In this document: positions 25,241-34,695 of the stretch, piece by piece
How positions within the stretch are numbered: the first letter of the stretch is position 1
How the letters are laid out: every line of letters starts with the position of its first letter
Assembly (NCBI RefSeq): GCF_026015965.1
Contig: NZ_CP110383.1
Location: 343,808-407,807, forward strand
Reading direction: 5' to 3'
From: Selenomonas sputigena
Lineage (GTDB): Bacteria; Bacillota; Negativicutes; Selenomonadales; Selenomonadaceae
DNA length: 64,000 nt
The notes under the pieces: model-generated
Databases searched by the model: none
Told to the model about the DNA's origin: nothing
What the model saw: only the letters and a program-made list of their open reading frames with translations
Made by a program: the position numbers and the translations under genes

Positions 25241-26404
25241 ATGCGCTTCATCCATACCGCCGATTGGCACCTCGGGCGGCTCTTCTTCGGCCGCCATCTG
25301 ACGGACGATCAGGCGCACGTCCTCGACGAGCTTGTGCATCTCGCGAGGGACGCACGCGCCGAGGCTGTCGTCATCGCGGGTGACGTCTATGATCGCGCCG
25401 TGCCGCCCGTCGAGGCGGTCGAACTCTTCGATGAGGTGCTCTCGCGCCTTTTGCTCGAAGAAAAGCTCAAGGTGCTCTACATCGCGGGCAACCATGACAG
25501 CGCTGCGCGCCTCGGCTTCGGCAGCCGCCTCCTTGCAGGGGGCGGCGTTTTTGTCGCAGGGCAGCTGCTGGCGGATGCCGCGCCCGTCATCTTGGACGAC
25601 GCGCACGGCAAGGTTGCCTTTTCGCTCCTGCCCTACATGGAACCGGCGACGGTGCGCTTCGCTTACGGCGAGGCGGCGGAAGATCTCGCGGGCTTCGACG
25701 AGGCGACTTCGTTCGCCGTCGCACGCGCGGCGGCGCTCGTGCCCGAGGGCTGCCGCAGCGTCGCCGTCGCTCACGCCTTCATCGCGGGCGGCGCATCGTC
25801 CGAGTCGGAGCGTCCTCTTTCCGTCGGCGGCTCGGACTGCGTGAGTCCCGCGTGCTTCGCGCCTTTTTCCTATACGGCGCTCGGGCATCTGCACGCGCCG
25901 CAGCAGGCGGGGGCGGCGAACATCCGCTACGCAGGCTCGCTCATGAAGTATTCGTTCAGCGAAGCGGGTCAGAGGAAGGGCGCGACCATCGTCGACCTCA
26001 CCGCCGACGGCTCTGTGACGATCGAGGAAGCCGCGCTCGCTGCGCCGCACGACCTCCAAGTCGTGCGCGGCACGCTTCAGGAAATCCTCGAAGACCGCGA
26101 TCGCTTCCCGAAGAGCGAGGACTATACGGCCATCGAGCTTATGGACAAGGGGCCAGTGCTCGACGCGCACGGCAAGCTCAGCCGCATCTATCCGAATGTC
26201 CTGCAGGTCACGCGCCCGGGACTCATGGAGCAGGCGGGCGCTCTGCGCGAGCAGGGCAGGAAGAAGCTGGAGCGTCCCGACGACGTGCTCTTCGGCGAGT
26301 TCTTCGCCGACATGACGGGCGAGATGCTCGATGAGGTGCAGAAGAAGGAGCTTTTTGATGTGCTCGAAGAGCTGCTGCGCGAGGAAAGGGAGGCGAAGAT
26401 ATGA
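25241..26404 (+). CDS. sbcD: exonuclease SbcD (Mre11-type nuclease subunit)
   Basis: A 387-residue metallophosphoesterase that with SbcC cleaves hairpins and processes double-strand ends. Metal-binding motifs are intact: TADWHLG (D8, H10), IAGDVYDRAVPP, IAGNHDSAARLG, VAHAFIAGG and ALGHLHAPQ. ATG 25241 has AAAGGAAGG upstream. It overlaps sbcC by four bases. Confidence 0.95.
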   Translation: MRFIHTADWHLGRLFFGRHLTDDQAHVLDELVHLARDARAEAVVIAGDVYDRAVPPVEAVELFDEVLSRLLLEEKLKVLYIAGNHDSAARLGFGSRLLAGGGVFVAGQLLADAAPVILDDAHGKVAFSLLPYMEPATVRFAYGEAAEDLAGFDEATSFAVARAAALVPEGCRSVAVAHAFIAGGASSESERPLSVGGSDCVSPACFAPFSYTALGHLHAPQQAGAANIRYAGSLMKYSFSEAGQRKGATIVDLTADGSVTIEEAALAAPHDLQVVRGTLQEILEDRDRFPKSEDYTAIELMDKGPVLDAHGKLSRIYPNVLQVTRPGLMEQAGALREQGRKKLERPDDVLFGEFFADMTGEMLDEVQKKELFDVLEELLREEREAKI

Positions 26405-29400
26405 GACCGCTGCGATTGACCATGGAGGCGTTCGGCTCGTATGGGAAGAAGACTGTCGTCGATTTCACGGAACTCGGCGAGAGGAGCTTTTTTCTCATTC
26501 ACGGCCGTACGGGATCGGGCAAGACGACGCTGCTCGACGCCATCTGCTTCGCCTTCTACGGCGAGGCGAGCATGGCGGGGCGCACGGGCACGATGATGCG
26601 CACGGACGAAGCGCCGCGCGAGGCGAGGACGAGCGTCGACTTCGTCTTTGCTTTGGGAACGCAGAAGTACCACATCTGCCGCACGCCGTCCTATGAGCGC
26701 ATGAAGAAGGACGGCACGGGGCTGACGCCGGTGCAGGCGTCGGCGATGCTCTGGCAGGTTGAGGAAGGAGAAGCAGCGGAAAATGAGGAGCGCGTGCTCG
26801 CACAGCGTCCGTCGTCGGTGACGCAGAAGATGACGGAGCTTCTGGGTTTCGGCCCTGCCGAGTTCCGCCAGGTCGTCCTCCTGCCGCAGGGCGCGTTCCG
26901 CGACCTTTTGACGGCGAAGGTGGACGAGCGCGAGGCGCTCCTCGCGATGCTCTTCAAGACGGAGCGCTACCGCAGATTGGAGGAACTCTTCAAAAGCCGC
27001 GCCAAGGCGATGGAAGCGCGAAGAGCGGAAATCAAGGCGCAGGAAGGGGCGCTCCTCGCGGGCGGCGCGGCAGATTCGCTCGACGCGCACCGAGCGGCGA
27101 GCGAGGAGAAGGAAAAGGCGCTCGCCGTCCTCGAAAAGCAGGCGGCGGCGCTGCAGGAAAAGCAGGAAGCGGCGCAGCGTGCCGAGCAGAAGGGCATCCG
27201 TGCGGCGGAAATCCTGACGCGCTGGGAGAAGGCGCGAAAGATGCTCGCCGACCATGAGGAGAAGCGCGGCTCTGTCGAGCGCTACCGCGCACAGCTCGAA
27301 GAGGCGCAGCGTGCGGCACAGATCGAAGACGTGGCGGCGGGCGCGGCGCGTGACCGCGAGAAGGCGAAGGAGCGCGAGGCTGAGTGCGCGGCGCAGGAGA
27401 AGCGGCGCGAGAAGGCGGCGCATGAGCTGAAGCGTGCCGAAGACGCGCTGATGCGCGAGAAGGCGCGGGAAGGCGAGCTGGAAGAGGGCAAGGCGAAGGT
27501 GCGCAAGCTCGAAGAATACGGCGCGTGCGCGATTGACTTGGCAAAGGCGCGGGCGCGTGCGAAGAGCCGCGAAGAGGCGGCGCATGAGGCGGCAGAGAAG
27601 GCGGCGCAGGCGAAGGCGGCGCAGGAAAAGCTCGCCGCTGAACTTCTCGCGCTCGGCACGCGCGAGAAAGAGCTTGCCGAGCGTGCGGCAAAGGCCGAAG
27701 GGCTTTCCCTTGCGCTCGCGCAGAAGGAAAAGGAGCGCGAGGCGCGGCAGAATCTTGCCGCATTGAAGAAGCGTGCAGCAAAGGCGCAGGAAGCCGCCGA
27801 GAGCGCAGGCGAAAAGGCGCGGGCGGCGCGAGAAGAGCACGAGATGAAGCGCAGGAATCAGCGCGCCTTGGAGCATGTCTACATGGAAGGCCAGGCGGCG
27901 CTCCTCGCACGCAGTCTGGAAGACGGCAAGGCCTGCCCCGTCTGTGGCTCGACCGCGCATCCGCATCCGACGGTGAGCAAAGACGATGTGCCCGAAAAGG
28001 CGGATGTGGAGCGTGCGCGAAGCGAGACGGAAAAGGCGGAGAAGGCGCGCGAGAAGGCGGAAAAGGCGCAGACGGCAGCAGAAGCCGACCTCGCCGCCGT
28101 GCGCGGCGAGTTGGCGGCGGCGCAGAAGTCGCTGACGCAGACGACGGAGGACGAGGGAAGCCTCGCTGCCGCCATCGCCTCTTTGCAGGCCGAGGTCAAG
28201 GCGGCCGGGCAGGCGGCAGCGGCGCAGAAGGAGGCCGCCGCCGAGCGCGAGGCACTGTCCGCAAGGCTCGTGCAGGTGGAAGCCGCAGAAAAGGAGGCGG
28301 CGAAGGGCGCGGAAGCAGCCAATGCCGAGGCCGCACAGGCGGCGGGAGCATTGCAGGAAAAGAGCGCATCTCTGCCCGAAGCATACCGCGAGCCGAAGGC
28401 GGTCGAGATGGCGCTCGCGGCGGCAAGGCGTGGCGTCGCAGAGAGGGAGAAGGCGCTGGCCTCAGCGCAGGACGCTTTCTCCGGTGCAGGGAAAGAGCTT
28501 GCCGCAGCCAAGGCCGCAGCCGAGGCGGCAAAGACAGCGGCGGCACTCGCGCAGGAAGAAGCGCGAAAGAGCGCGGCGCTTCTCACCGAGCGCTTGAAGA
28601 GCGCGGGATTCTCGGACGAAGCGGCATTTCGCGCCGTGCTCACAGGACACTTCGCGACAGCAGAAGGCCGCAAGGAAGTCTCCGACCGCATCCGCGCCTA
28701 CGAGGACAAGCGAACGGCTTTCGCCGAGGCAGAAAAAAAAGCCGCCGAGGAGGCGGCCGGCATCGCTCCACCCGACCTCGCCAAGCTCAAAGCGGCGCGG
28801 GAGGAAGCGGCTGCCGCGTGGACGGCAGGCACGCGCGAAGCCGCAGCACTGGCACAGGAGCTGAAGGAGCGCAGGTCGCGCGAGGAGCAGCTGCAAAAGC
28901 TCGCTCTTGAAGCGGCCTCGCTTGAAGCCGCCTACCATACGACGGGCAGGCTCGCGGAAGTCGCCGCTGGGCAGAATCCTCACCGCATGCATTTCCAGAC
29001 ATACGTCTTGCGCTCCATTCTCGCCGATGTGGCGGATGCCGCGAACATGCGCCTCCTGCGCATGACGCACGGGCAGTACCGCTTGGAGCGCAAAGAAGGT
29101 GTCGCCGACATGCGCAGGAGCGCGGGACTTGATCTTGAAATCTTCGATGAGAACACGGGCTACGCACGCCCCATGGCGACGCTCTCGGGCGGCGAATCCT
29201 TCCTCGCCGCCCTCGCCCTTGCGCTTGGCCTCGCCGACGTCGTCACCAACTACGCCGGCGGCATCCGCCTCGACACCATCTTCATCGACGAAGGCTTCGG
29301 CACTCTCGACGCCGAAACCCTCGACCTCGCCATAAAAACTCTCATGGACCTCCAAAAAGGCGGCCGCCTCGTCGGCATCATCTCCCATGTGGAGGAACTA

Positions 29401-29475
29401 AAAAACCGCATCGATGTGCGGCTTGAAGTAGAAAAGGGTGAGGACGGGAGCACGGCGAGGTTTGTCGTGGGGTAG
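26401..29475 (+). CDS. sbcC: exonuclease SbcC (Rad50-type ATPase subunit)
   Basis: A 1024-residue SMC-like ATPase. Walker A, HGRTGSGKTTLLDAI, is at about residues 36-50. A very long Ala/Glu/Lys-rich coiled coil is broken by the zinc hook CPVC at C512-C515. The C-terminal half has signature LSGGESFLAALALALGLADV and Walker B FIDEGFGTLDAETLDLA. The coil is unusually rich in Ala, reflected in the many antisense open frames. sbcDC closes the conserved block; the base composition drops directly after its stop. Confidence 0.95.
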   Translation: MRPLRLTMEAFGSYGKKTVVDFTELGERSFFLIHGRTGSGKTTLLDAICFAFYGEASMAGRTGTMMRTDEAPREARTSVDFVFALGTQKYHICRTPSYERMKKDGTGLTPVQASAMLWQVEEGEAAENEERVLAQRPSSVTQKMTELLGFGPAEFRQVVLLPQGAFRDLLTAKVDEREALLAMLFKTERYRRLEELFKSRAKAMEARRAEIKAQEGALLAGGAADSLDAHRAASEEKEKALAVLEKQAAALQEKQEAAQRAEQKGIRAAEILTRWEKARKMLADHEEKRGSVERYRAQLEEAQRAAQIEDVAAGAARDREKAKEREAECAAQEKRREKAAHELKRAEDALMREKAREGELEEGKAKVRKLEEYGACAIDLAKARARAKSREEAAHEAAEKAAQAKAAQEKLAAELLALGTREKELAERAAKAEGLSLALAQKEKEREARQNLAALKKRAAKAQEAAESAGEKARAAREEHEMKRRNQRALEHVYMEGQAALLARSLEDGKACPVCGSTAHPHPTVSKDDVPEKADVERARSETEKAEKAREKAEKAQTAAEADLAAVRGELAAAQKSLTQTTEDEGSLAAAIASLQAEVKAAGQAAAAQKEAAAEREALSARLVQVEAAEKEAAKGAEAANAEAAQAAGALQEKSASLPEAYREPKAVEMALAAARRGVAEREKALASAQDAFSGAGKELAAAKAAAEAAKTAAALAQEEARKSAALLTERLKSAGFSDEAAFRAVLTGHFATAEGRKEVSDRIRAYEDKRTAFAEAEKKAAEEAAGIAPPDLAKLKAAREEAAAAWTAGTREAAALAQELKERRSREEQLQKLALEAASLEAAYHTTGRLAEVAAGQNPHRMHFQTYVLRSILADVADAANMRLLRMTHGQYRLERKEGVADMRRSAGLDLEIFDENTGYARPMATLSGGESFLAALALALGLADVVTNYAGGIRLDTIFIDEGFGTLDAETLDLAIKTLMDLQKGGRLVGIISHVEELKNRIDVRLEVEKGEDGSTARFVVG

Positions 29476-29540
29476 ATGAGGCGGCAAAGAAGTATGGGGT
29501 GTGCGGTAGAGATTCGTTCATAGGTGCAGAAGAGGCGTGC

Positions 29541-29780
29541 TGTTGTGATAAACTAAAATTGTAACAGAAGTGTCTAAAGAAAAACATCGAATGAAAGGAG
29601 ATTTATTTTCACGAGTATCACGATGAGGAATCTCTCTATCGCGCCGTTGAGTATTTTGCCTATACCACGTACAACCATGTACGTCCGCATTCTTATAACG
29701 GTTACCGTACGCCATTCGAAGCAAGGTATTCGTCATAAGTTTATTGGACACTTATGTTACAAAAATGCTTGATCACAACA
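29541..29780 (+). mobile_element. IS3-family remnant: both ends plus last 47 codons of transposase
   Basis: Left end TGTTGTGATAAACTAAAATT and the reverse complement of the right end, TGTTGTGATCAAGCATTTTT, begin a terminal inverted repeat that continues with TGTAACA-AAGTGTC for nearly 40 bp. Between them 29595-29738 encodes the end of an IS3-type OrfB: FHEYHDEESLYRAVEYFAYT then TYNHVRPHSYNGYRTPFEARY. The rest of the transposase is deleted, so the element is non-autonomous. No clear target duplication is seen. The remaining stretches 29476-29540 and 29781-29871 hold nothing recognised. Confidence 0.8.
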
Positions 29781-29871
29781 GCCCCCCGTTTGACGGGTGG
29801 TCATGATTTGCATAAATTCCTCGAATAGCATCCGTCAGACATCTCATCTTCCTGCATTCATGTGAGACTGA

Positions 29872-30147
29872 TTAAAGGGTTGCTACTTGAAGTTTCAACC
29901 CTAGTGGCTGCATGAGTTTCAGCAGTGTGTCGATTTTTGGTGTGGTTTTAAAGGATTCGATGCGTGCGACAGAGGACTGCGGCAAGCCGCAGCGTTCTGC
30001 AAGCATTCGTTGGCTGATGCCGAGGGCAGTGCGACGTTCAATCATAGAAGATACGATGGCTGCAATCTCCTCGATTTCCTCCATGTTGCGACGACTTTCT
30101 GCGTCGATGGATTTTACATGATTCTTGTAATCTTCCCATGTCTTCAT
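29872..30147 (-). CDS. higA: HigA-like XRE antitoxin
   Basis: A 91-residue helix-turn-helix protein. The motif is LGISQRMLAERCGLPQSSVA with RIESFKTTPKIDTLLKLMQPLG. ATG 30147 has AGGAGT eight bases upstream; the GTG at 30156 touches that site. It lies six bases after the toxin gene, the toxin-first order of HigBA. It should neutralise HigB and repress the operon, probably through the palindrome at 30545-30562. Confidence 0.85.
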   Translation of the reverse strand: MKTWEDYKNHVKSIDAESRRNMEEIEEIAAIVSSMIERRTALGISQRMLAERCGLPQSSVARIESFKTTPKIDTLLKLMQPLGLKLQVATL

Positions 30148-30152
30148 TGCGG

Positions 30153-30515
30153 TCACTCCTTTTGTTGACGGATGTAATCCTTCCGTGCCTCTTTAGCGTG
30201 GGCAAGTTCTCTAGGCGGAGTCTTTTGGCTTTTCTTACGAAAGTGGTGCAGCAAAACATATCGATTATCGGCGTAATAGAAATAAAAAATGCGATTATTT
30301 CCTGGGCGGAGTTCCCATATACCATCTTCCAGATGTTTTGTGATTTTGCTTGGCAAATTTGTTCCGTTGAGTGCTAGAAGATCGAGATAAAAGATGATTT
30401 GTTCATACTGAATGCGTGCATCTTTGTTGCTTCCGCTTTTGAGGCGCAGTTCCTCGAGGAAATCCCATACGTCAGATATGCCGTTTCTTTTTTCGTAGAA
30501 ATCAATTTGATACAT
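30153..30515 (-). CDS. higB: HigB-like toxin (RelE/ParE superfamily, phage Gp49-like)
   Basis: A 120-residue protein beginning MYQIDFYEKRNGISDVWDFL. The core GIWELRPGNNRIFYFYYADN with YVLLHHFRKKSQKTPPREL and ARKDYI is diagnostic for the Gp49-like HigB family of ribosome-dependent mRNA interferases. It is paired with the HigA gene. The pair lies in the low-GC island next to the IS remnant, consistent with acquisition. A second, truncated HigB of the same type is at 36002-36112. Confidence 0.88.
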   Translation of the reverse strand: MYQIDFYEKRNGISDVWDFLEELRLKSGSNKDARIQYEQIIFYLDLLALNGTNLPSKITKHLEDGIWELRPGNNRIFYFYYADNRYVLLHHFRKKSQKTPPRELAHAKEARKDYIRQQKE

Positions 30516-30544
30516 AGTCCACTCCCTCTGTTCACTATTTATAT

Positions 30545-30562
30545 GATAGCATAAAAGCTATC
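30545..30562 (-). promoter_or_regulatory. putative HigA operator
   Basis: GATAGC-ATAAAA-GCTATC, a palindrome with 6-bp arms, lies about 30 bases upstream of higB beside an A/T-rich -10 region. It also lies about 20 bases before the divergent start at 30582. Confidence 0.5.
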
Positions 30563-30581
30563 GCTATACAAGGAGGATTCC

Positions 30582-31068
30582 ATGAACCCATTCAGCAAAC
30601 TCTTTCTGCTGTATTACATACTGTTGCCAACCAAGCTGATTGCAATGATTTTGCATGAGTTAACACAGCGTGTTTCTGGCATTGATGTTCGTTCAAGAGC
30701 AAACAAAGTAGCGAATCTTTTTTCACGAATTGCTCGTCAGAAGTGTATTAGTAAAGAGCACGAAGATTGCATATCTCTGCTGCATGAATATCTTGATTCG
30801 ATATTGCAAGCGATTATTGGTGGGAGGCACGCGAGTTCATTCAAAAGAGCGGCACCCCTTTTTATGCTTGGATATCCGATTGGGAGAACTTTGATTATGC
30901 AAATTTTAATATTGATTGGCTTGCATGGTGTGCAGAAAATTTATTAAAAACGATGGGAGAAATGTACAGGTACGAAAAAAGATTCAAGAGGCAGTAAGAA
31001 AGCAACATCTGGATGGATATAGAAACGCCAGTGCTATGAGGAGATACTTTGAGATCTTTGCCGTTTAG
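30582..31068 (+). pseudogene. decayed gene of unknown function, at least two frameshifts
   Basis: ATG 30582 follows AAGGAGG. The first frame gives MNPFSKLFLLYYILLPTK through LHEYLDSILQ, then turns into unlikely sequence and stops at 30947. A second frame from about 30795 to 30997 reads plausibly (DYWWEAREFIQKSGTPFYAW, then NFDYANFNIDWLAWCAENLL). A third, to 31068, reads EAVRKQHLDGYRNASAMRRY. The pieces follow one another, suggesting one gene broken by two frameshifts. The family is not recognised. Stretch 31069-31240 holds only the ribosome site of the next gene. Confidence 0.5.
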
Positions 31069-31240
31069 CTATATAGAGGACAGTCCGTCTGTGCTTTTAA
31101 TGCAGGGCAATGTACGATATAATGAATTCGTAGAATAAACCGACTCCAAGAAGACGGGCGATATGATCAGCAATATAGAGATAGATAACAGCTGTGGCAG
31201 TATGCGCTGCGATGGCAATAAAAGATAGGAGATGGACTGC

Positions 31241-33007
31241 ATGAGAACAAACGATACTCCGATCTTGGATTTGATGAAGGACATCGACAAGGGAAACATT
31301 CAATTGCCTGATTTCCAGCGCGGCTGGGTATGGGATGACAGTCGCATTCGTGGGCTTATTGCCAGCATTACGCAGAATTTTCCAGTAGGTGCCGCCATGT
31401 TCCTCGAATATGGCAATGCGAATGTACGCTTCAAATATCGCATGATTGAGGGCGCACCGTCCTGCAAAGCACAGCCCGAGCAGCTTATTCTGGATGGTCA
31501 GCAGCGGCTCACTTCCATCTATGCGTCTATGTGCAGTCCGAATGCCATCAAAACCAGAACCGACAAAGGCAATGAGATCAAGCGATTTTACTACATCGAT
31601 ATTGCCAAGGCAATTGATCCTGCTATCGATCGAGTGGAGGCTATTATATCCGTCCCAGAGTCGAAGCGAATCACATCCGACTTTGGCAGGAAAATTGACC
31701 TCGATGTTTCGACTGCCGAAAGGGAATATGCGAATAAGCTGTTTCCTCTGAATATCATCTTGGATGACGAGAAGTCCTTTGAGTGGGAACGGGCATATCT
31801 TGCTTATCACAGTAATTCACACGAGGCAAGCGACGAGTATAGAACTTTTCGTGGAAAAATTATAATGACCGTCACTCATTACAAAATTCCTGTCATCAGC
31901 CTGGACAAGGACACGCCGAAGGAAGCGGTGTGCCAAGTTTTTGAGAATGTGAACCAAGGCGGCGTATCGCTTACGGTTTTCGAACTCGTCATAGCTGTAT
32001 TCGCTATGGATGATTTTGAACTCAGGAAAGATTGGGAAAAGCGCAAAAACAATCATCTCAACGGAGATATTCTGAATATTGTCACGGCTACGGATTTCCT
32101 GACTGCCTGCACGCTTCTTTCTGCCTATGAGAAGAAGGGTGTGGTGAGCTGCAAGAAGAAGGACGTGCTGAACCTGAAGCTTGCCGATTATCAAAAATAC
32201 GCCGATGTTTTGATGCAAGGATTCGAGGAAGCGGAAATGTTGCTCTTCGAGGAGCGCATCTTCGTCAGCCGCGACCTTCCTTATACGACGCAGCTCATTC
32301 CATTGGCCGTTTTGTGCGCCTTGCTCTTGCTCGATCGTCGAATAAAAAATTCCAATGTGAAGAACAAAATCAAGCGATGGTATTGGTGCGGTGTATTCGG
32401 TGAGCTTTATGGAAGTGCCAATGAGACGCGTTATGTAAATGATGTAGTTGGCGTGATGAATTGGTTGAACGGTGGTGAGCTGCCCAAGACCATTGTCGAT
32501 TCCTATTTCAATCCCATGCGCCTGTTGATGCTTCAGTCAAGACGGAGTGCTGCCTATAAGGGAATCATGGCGCTTATCATGAAGAATCACAGTCGTGACT
32601 TCATCAGCGGGCAGGAGATGGATCTTGTTCTCTATAAAGCCGCCGGCATTGACATTCACCATATCTTTCCGAAAAACTATTGCAAGAGCAGGGGATATGA
32701 TTATATCAAGTGGGATTCCATCATTAACAAGACGCCCCTATCGTACAGTACCAATCGGGAGATAGGCGGTGTTGCTCCGAGTGAATACCTGGCGCGTATC
32801 GAGAAGAAAAAGGTAGAGCAGACAGACTTGTGCGATTATCTCGCCAGTCATTGGATTGATATGGCCGATTGCATGTCCGATGATTTCGAGAGATTTATCG
32901 TTCATCGCGCGAGAAAAATTCTCGATGCCATTGCAAATGTCACCGGCAAGCCGATTTCCGGCAGGGATAGCGATGAAGTGAGAGAAAAATTTGACGAAAT
33001 TTTGTAA
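31241..33007 (+). CDS. DUF262 protein with C-terminal HNH-type nuclease motif (GmrSD-like)
   Basis: A 588-residue protein. The N-terminal DUF262 (ParB-like) domain has [20 protein letters not shown] at residues 21-40 and the hallmark DGQQRL at 85-90. The C-terminal part has [11 protein letters not shown] at 471-481, an HNH/DUF1524-like nuclease motif. DUF262-HNH proteins include the type IV restriction enzyme GmrSD and several phage-defence proteins. ATG 31241 has AGGAG nine bases upstream; ATG 31232 is part of that site. It stands 110 bp before hsdM on the same strand, so the defence genes may be co-expressed. Confidence 0.85.
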   Translation: MRTNDTPILDLMKDIDKGNIQLPDFQRGWVWDDSRIRGLIASITQNFPVGAAMFLEYGNANVRFKYRMIEGAPSCKAQPEQLILDGQQRLTSIYASMCSPNAIKTRTDKGNEIKRFYYIDIAKAIDPAIDRVEAIISVPESKRITSDFGRKIDLDVSTAEREYANKLFPLNIILDDEKSFEWERAYLAYHSNSHEASDEYRTFRGKIIMTVTHYKIPVISLDKDTPKEAVCQVFENVNQGGVSLTVFELVIAVFAMDDFELRKDWEKRKNNHLNGDILNIVTATDFLTACTLLSAYEKKGVVSCKKKDVLNLKLADYQKYADVLMQGFEEAEMLLFEERIFVSRDLPYTTQLIPLAVLCALLLLDRRIKNSNVKNKIKRWYWCGVFGELYGSANETRYVNDVVGVMNWLNGGELPKTIVDSYFNPMRLLMLQSRRSAAYKGIMALIMKNHSRDFISGQEMDLVLYKAAGIDIHHIFPKNYCKSRGYDYIKWDSIINKTPLSYSTNREIGGVAPSEYLARIEKKKVEQTDLCDYLASHWIDMADCMSDDFERFIVHRARKILDAIANVTGKPISGRDSDEVREKFDEIL

Positions 33008-33117
33008 GCTATCTGCTCCGTGGATGTCTGGTTGTTTTGCGGGGAACGTTTTCACTAGAAGGACAAAGGCGGCTTCAACAAGAATTAGAAGAGCATACTG
33101 ACTACGGAGGCGATACG

Positions 33118-34695
33118 ATGGACAATAAAAAGGAAATGGAGCGGGCGGAGCTGCATCGGGCGATCTGGCAGATTGCGAACGATCTGCGCGGTTCGGTGGA
33201 TGGCTGGGATTTCAAGCAGTATGTCTTGGGCACGCTCTTTTATCGCTATATCTCGGAGAAGCTGACGAATTACCTCAACCGTGAGGCGCATGAGGCGGGG
33301 GATGCGGCATTTGACTATGCCGCACTGTCCGATGAAGAGGCGGAGACGGAGCGCGAGAATCTCGTGGAGGAGCAGGGGTACTTCATCCTGCCGAGCGAGC
33401 TTTTTGCCAATGTGCGAAAAAGTGCGCCGACAAATGAAAACCTCAATGAAACGCTGGAAAAGGTATTTCACAACATTGAAGCCTCGGCGACTGGCACGGC
33501 GAGTGAAAACGATCTTGCGGGGCTTTTTGAAGACCTCGACGTCAACAGCAACAAGCTCGGCGCTACGGTGAAGGAGCGCAATGCAAAGCTCGTGAAACTC
33601 CTCGACGGCATCGGCGAAATGCAGCTGGGAGATTATCGGGACAACACGATCGATGCCTTCGGCGACGCCTATGAATACCTCATGCGGATGTACGCTTCGA
33701 ATGCCGGCAAGAGCGGCGGCGAATACTATACGCCGCAGGAAGTCTCCGAGCTTCTGACGCGCCTCACGGTCATCGGCAAGGCGCGGGTGAACAAAGTGTA
33801 CGACCCCGCCTGCGGCAGTGGATCTCTATTACTGAAGTTTGCCAAAATTCTCGGCAAGGAGAATGTGCGAAACGGCTTCTACGGGCAGGAGATCAACATC
33901 ACGACGTACAATCTTTGCCGCATCAATATGTTCCTGCATGACATCAATTTCGACGACTTCGACATTGCGCGCGGCGATACGCTGACTGATCCGCAGCATG
34001 ATGCGTTTGAGCCGTTTGAAGCGATTGTTTCCAATCCGCCGTATGCGATTCGGTGGGAAGGCAAGAACAATCCTACCCTTATCAACGATCCGCGCTTCGC
34101 GCCTGCGGGCGTGCTTGCGCCGCCGTCGAAAGCCGACTTCGCCTTCATCTTGCACGCGCTCGCGTGGCTGGCGGCGAACGGCACGGCGGCGATTGTCTGC
34201 TTCCCCGGCATCATGTATCGCGGCGGCGCGGAGAAGAAGATTCGCCAGTATCTGATCGACAGCAATTTCGTCGATGCCGTGATTCAGCTGCCGGACAATC
34301 TCTTTTTCGGCACGAGCATCGCGACCTGCATCATGGTGCTGAAGAAGTCGAAAGCGGACACGACTACGCTCTTCATCGACGCTTCGAAGGAATGTATCAA
34401 GGTCACGAACAACAACAAGCTCACGCAGGAAAACATCGAGCATATCCTGCAGATGTATACTGACCGCGCAGATGTTGCCTACACGGTGCGCCTCGTTCAA
34501 GGCAAGGAAATAGCCGCCGAGGACTACAACCTCTCCGTCAGCACTTACGTCGAACCGGAAGACACGCGCGAAGTCATCGACATCGTGGCGCTCAATGCAG
34601 AGATTCGCGAGATCGTCGCAAGGGAAGAAGTGCTGCGGTGTGAGATCGACAAGATTATTGCCGAGATCGAAGACGAGGAGGGAATTGCTCTATGA
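33118..34695 (+). CDS. hsdM: type I restriction-modification DNA methyltransferase subunit
   Basis: A 525-residue N6-adenine methyltransferase. The helical N-terminal domain ([20 protein letters not shown]) is followed by AdoMet motif [13 protein letters not shown] at about residues 228-240 and catalytic NPPY at about 306-309. ATG 33118 has GGAGG seven bases upstream. It overlaps hsdS by four bases (ATGA). With HsdS it forms the methylase; HsdR joins for restriction. Confidence 0.95.
   Translation: MDNKKEMERAELHRAIWQIANDLRGSVDGWDFKQYVLGTLFYRYISEKLTNYLNREAHEAGDAAFDYAALSDEEAETERENLVEEQGYFILPSELFANVRKSAPTNENLNETLEKVFHNIEASATGTASENDLAGLFEDLDVNSNKLGATVKERNAKLVKLLDGIGEMQLGDYRDNTIDAFGDAYEYLMRMYASNAGKSGGEYYTPQEVSELLTRLTVIGKARVNKVYDPACGSGSLLLKFAKILGKENVRNGFYGQEINITTYNLCRINMFLHDINFDDFDIARGDTLTDPQHDAFEPFEAIVSNPPYAIRWEGKNNPTLINDPRFAPAGVLAPPSKADFAFILHALAWLAANGTAAIVCFPGIMYRGGAEKKIRQYLIDSNFVDAVIQLPDNLFFGTSIATCIMVLKKSKADTTTLFIDASKECIKVTNNNKLTQENIEHILQMYTDRADVAYTVRLVQGKEIAAEDYNLSVSTYVEPEDTREVIDIVALNAEIREIVAREEVLRCEIDKIIAEIEDEEGIAL

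Noticed and set aside
29518-29751. 77-residue minus-strand frame in the IS remnant
   Set aside because: Antisense of the transposase end.
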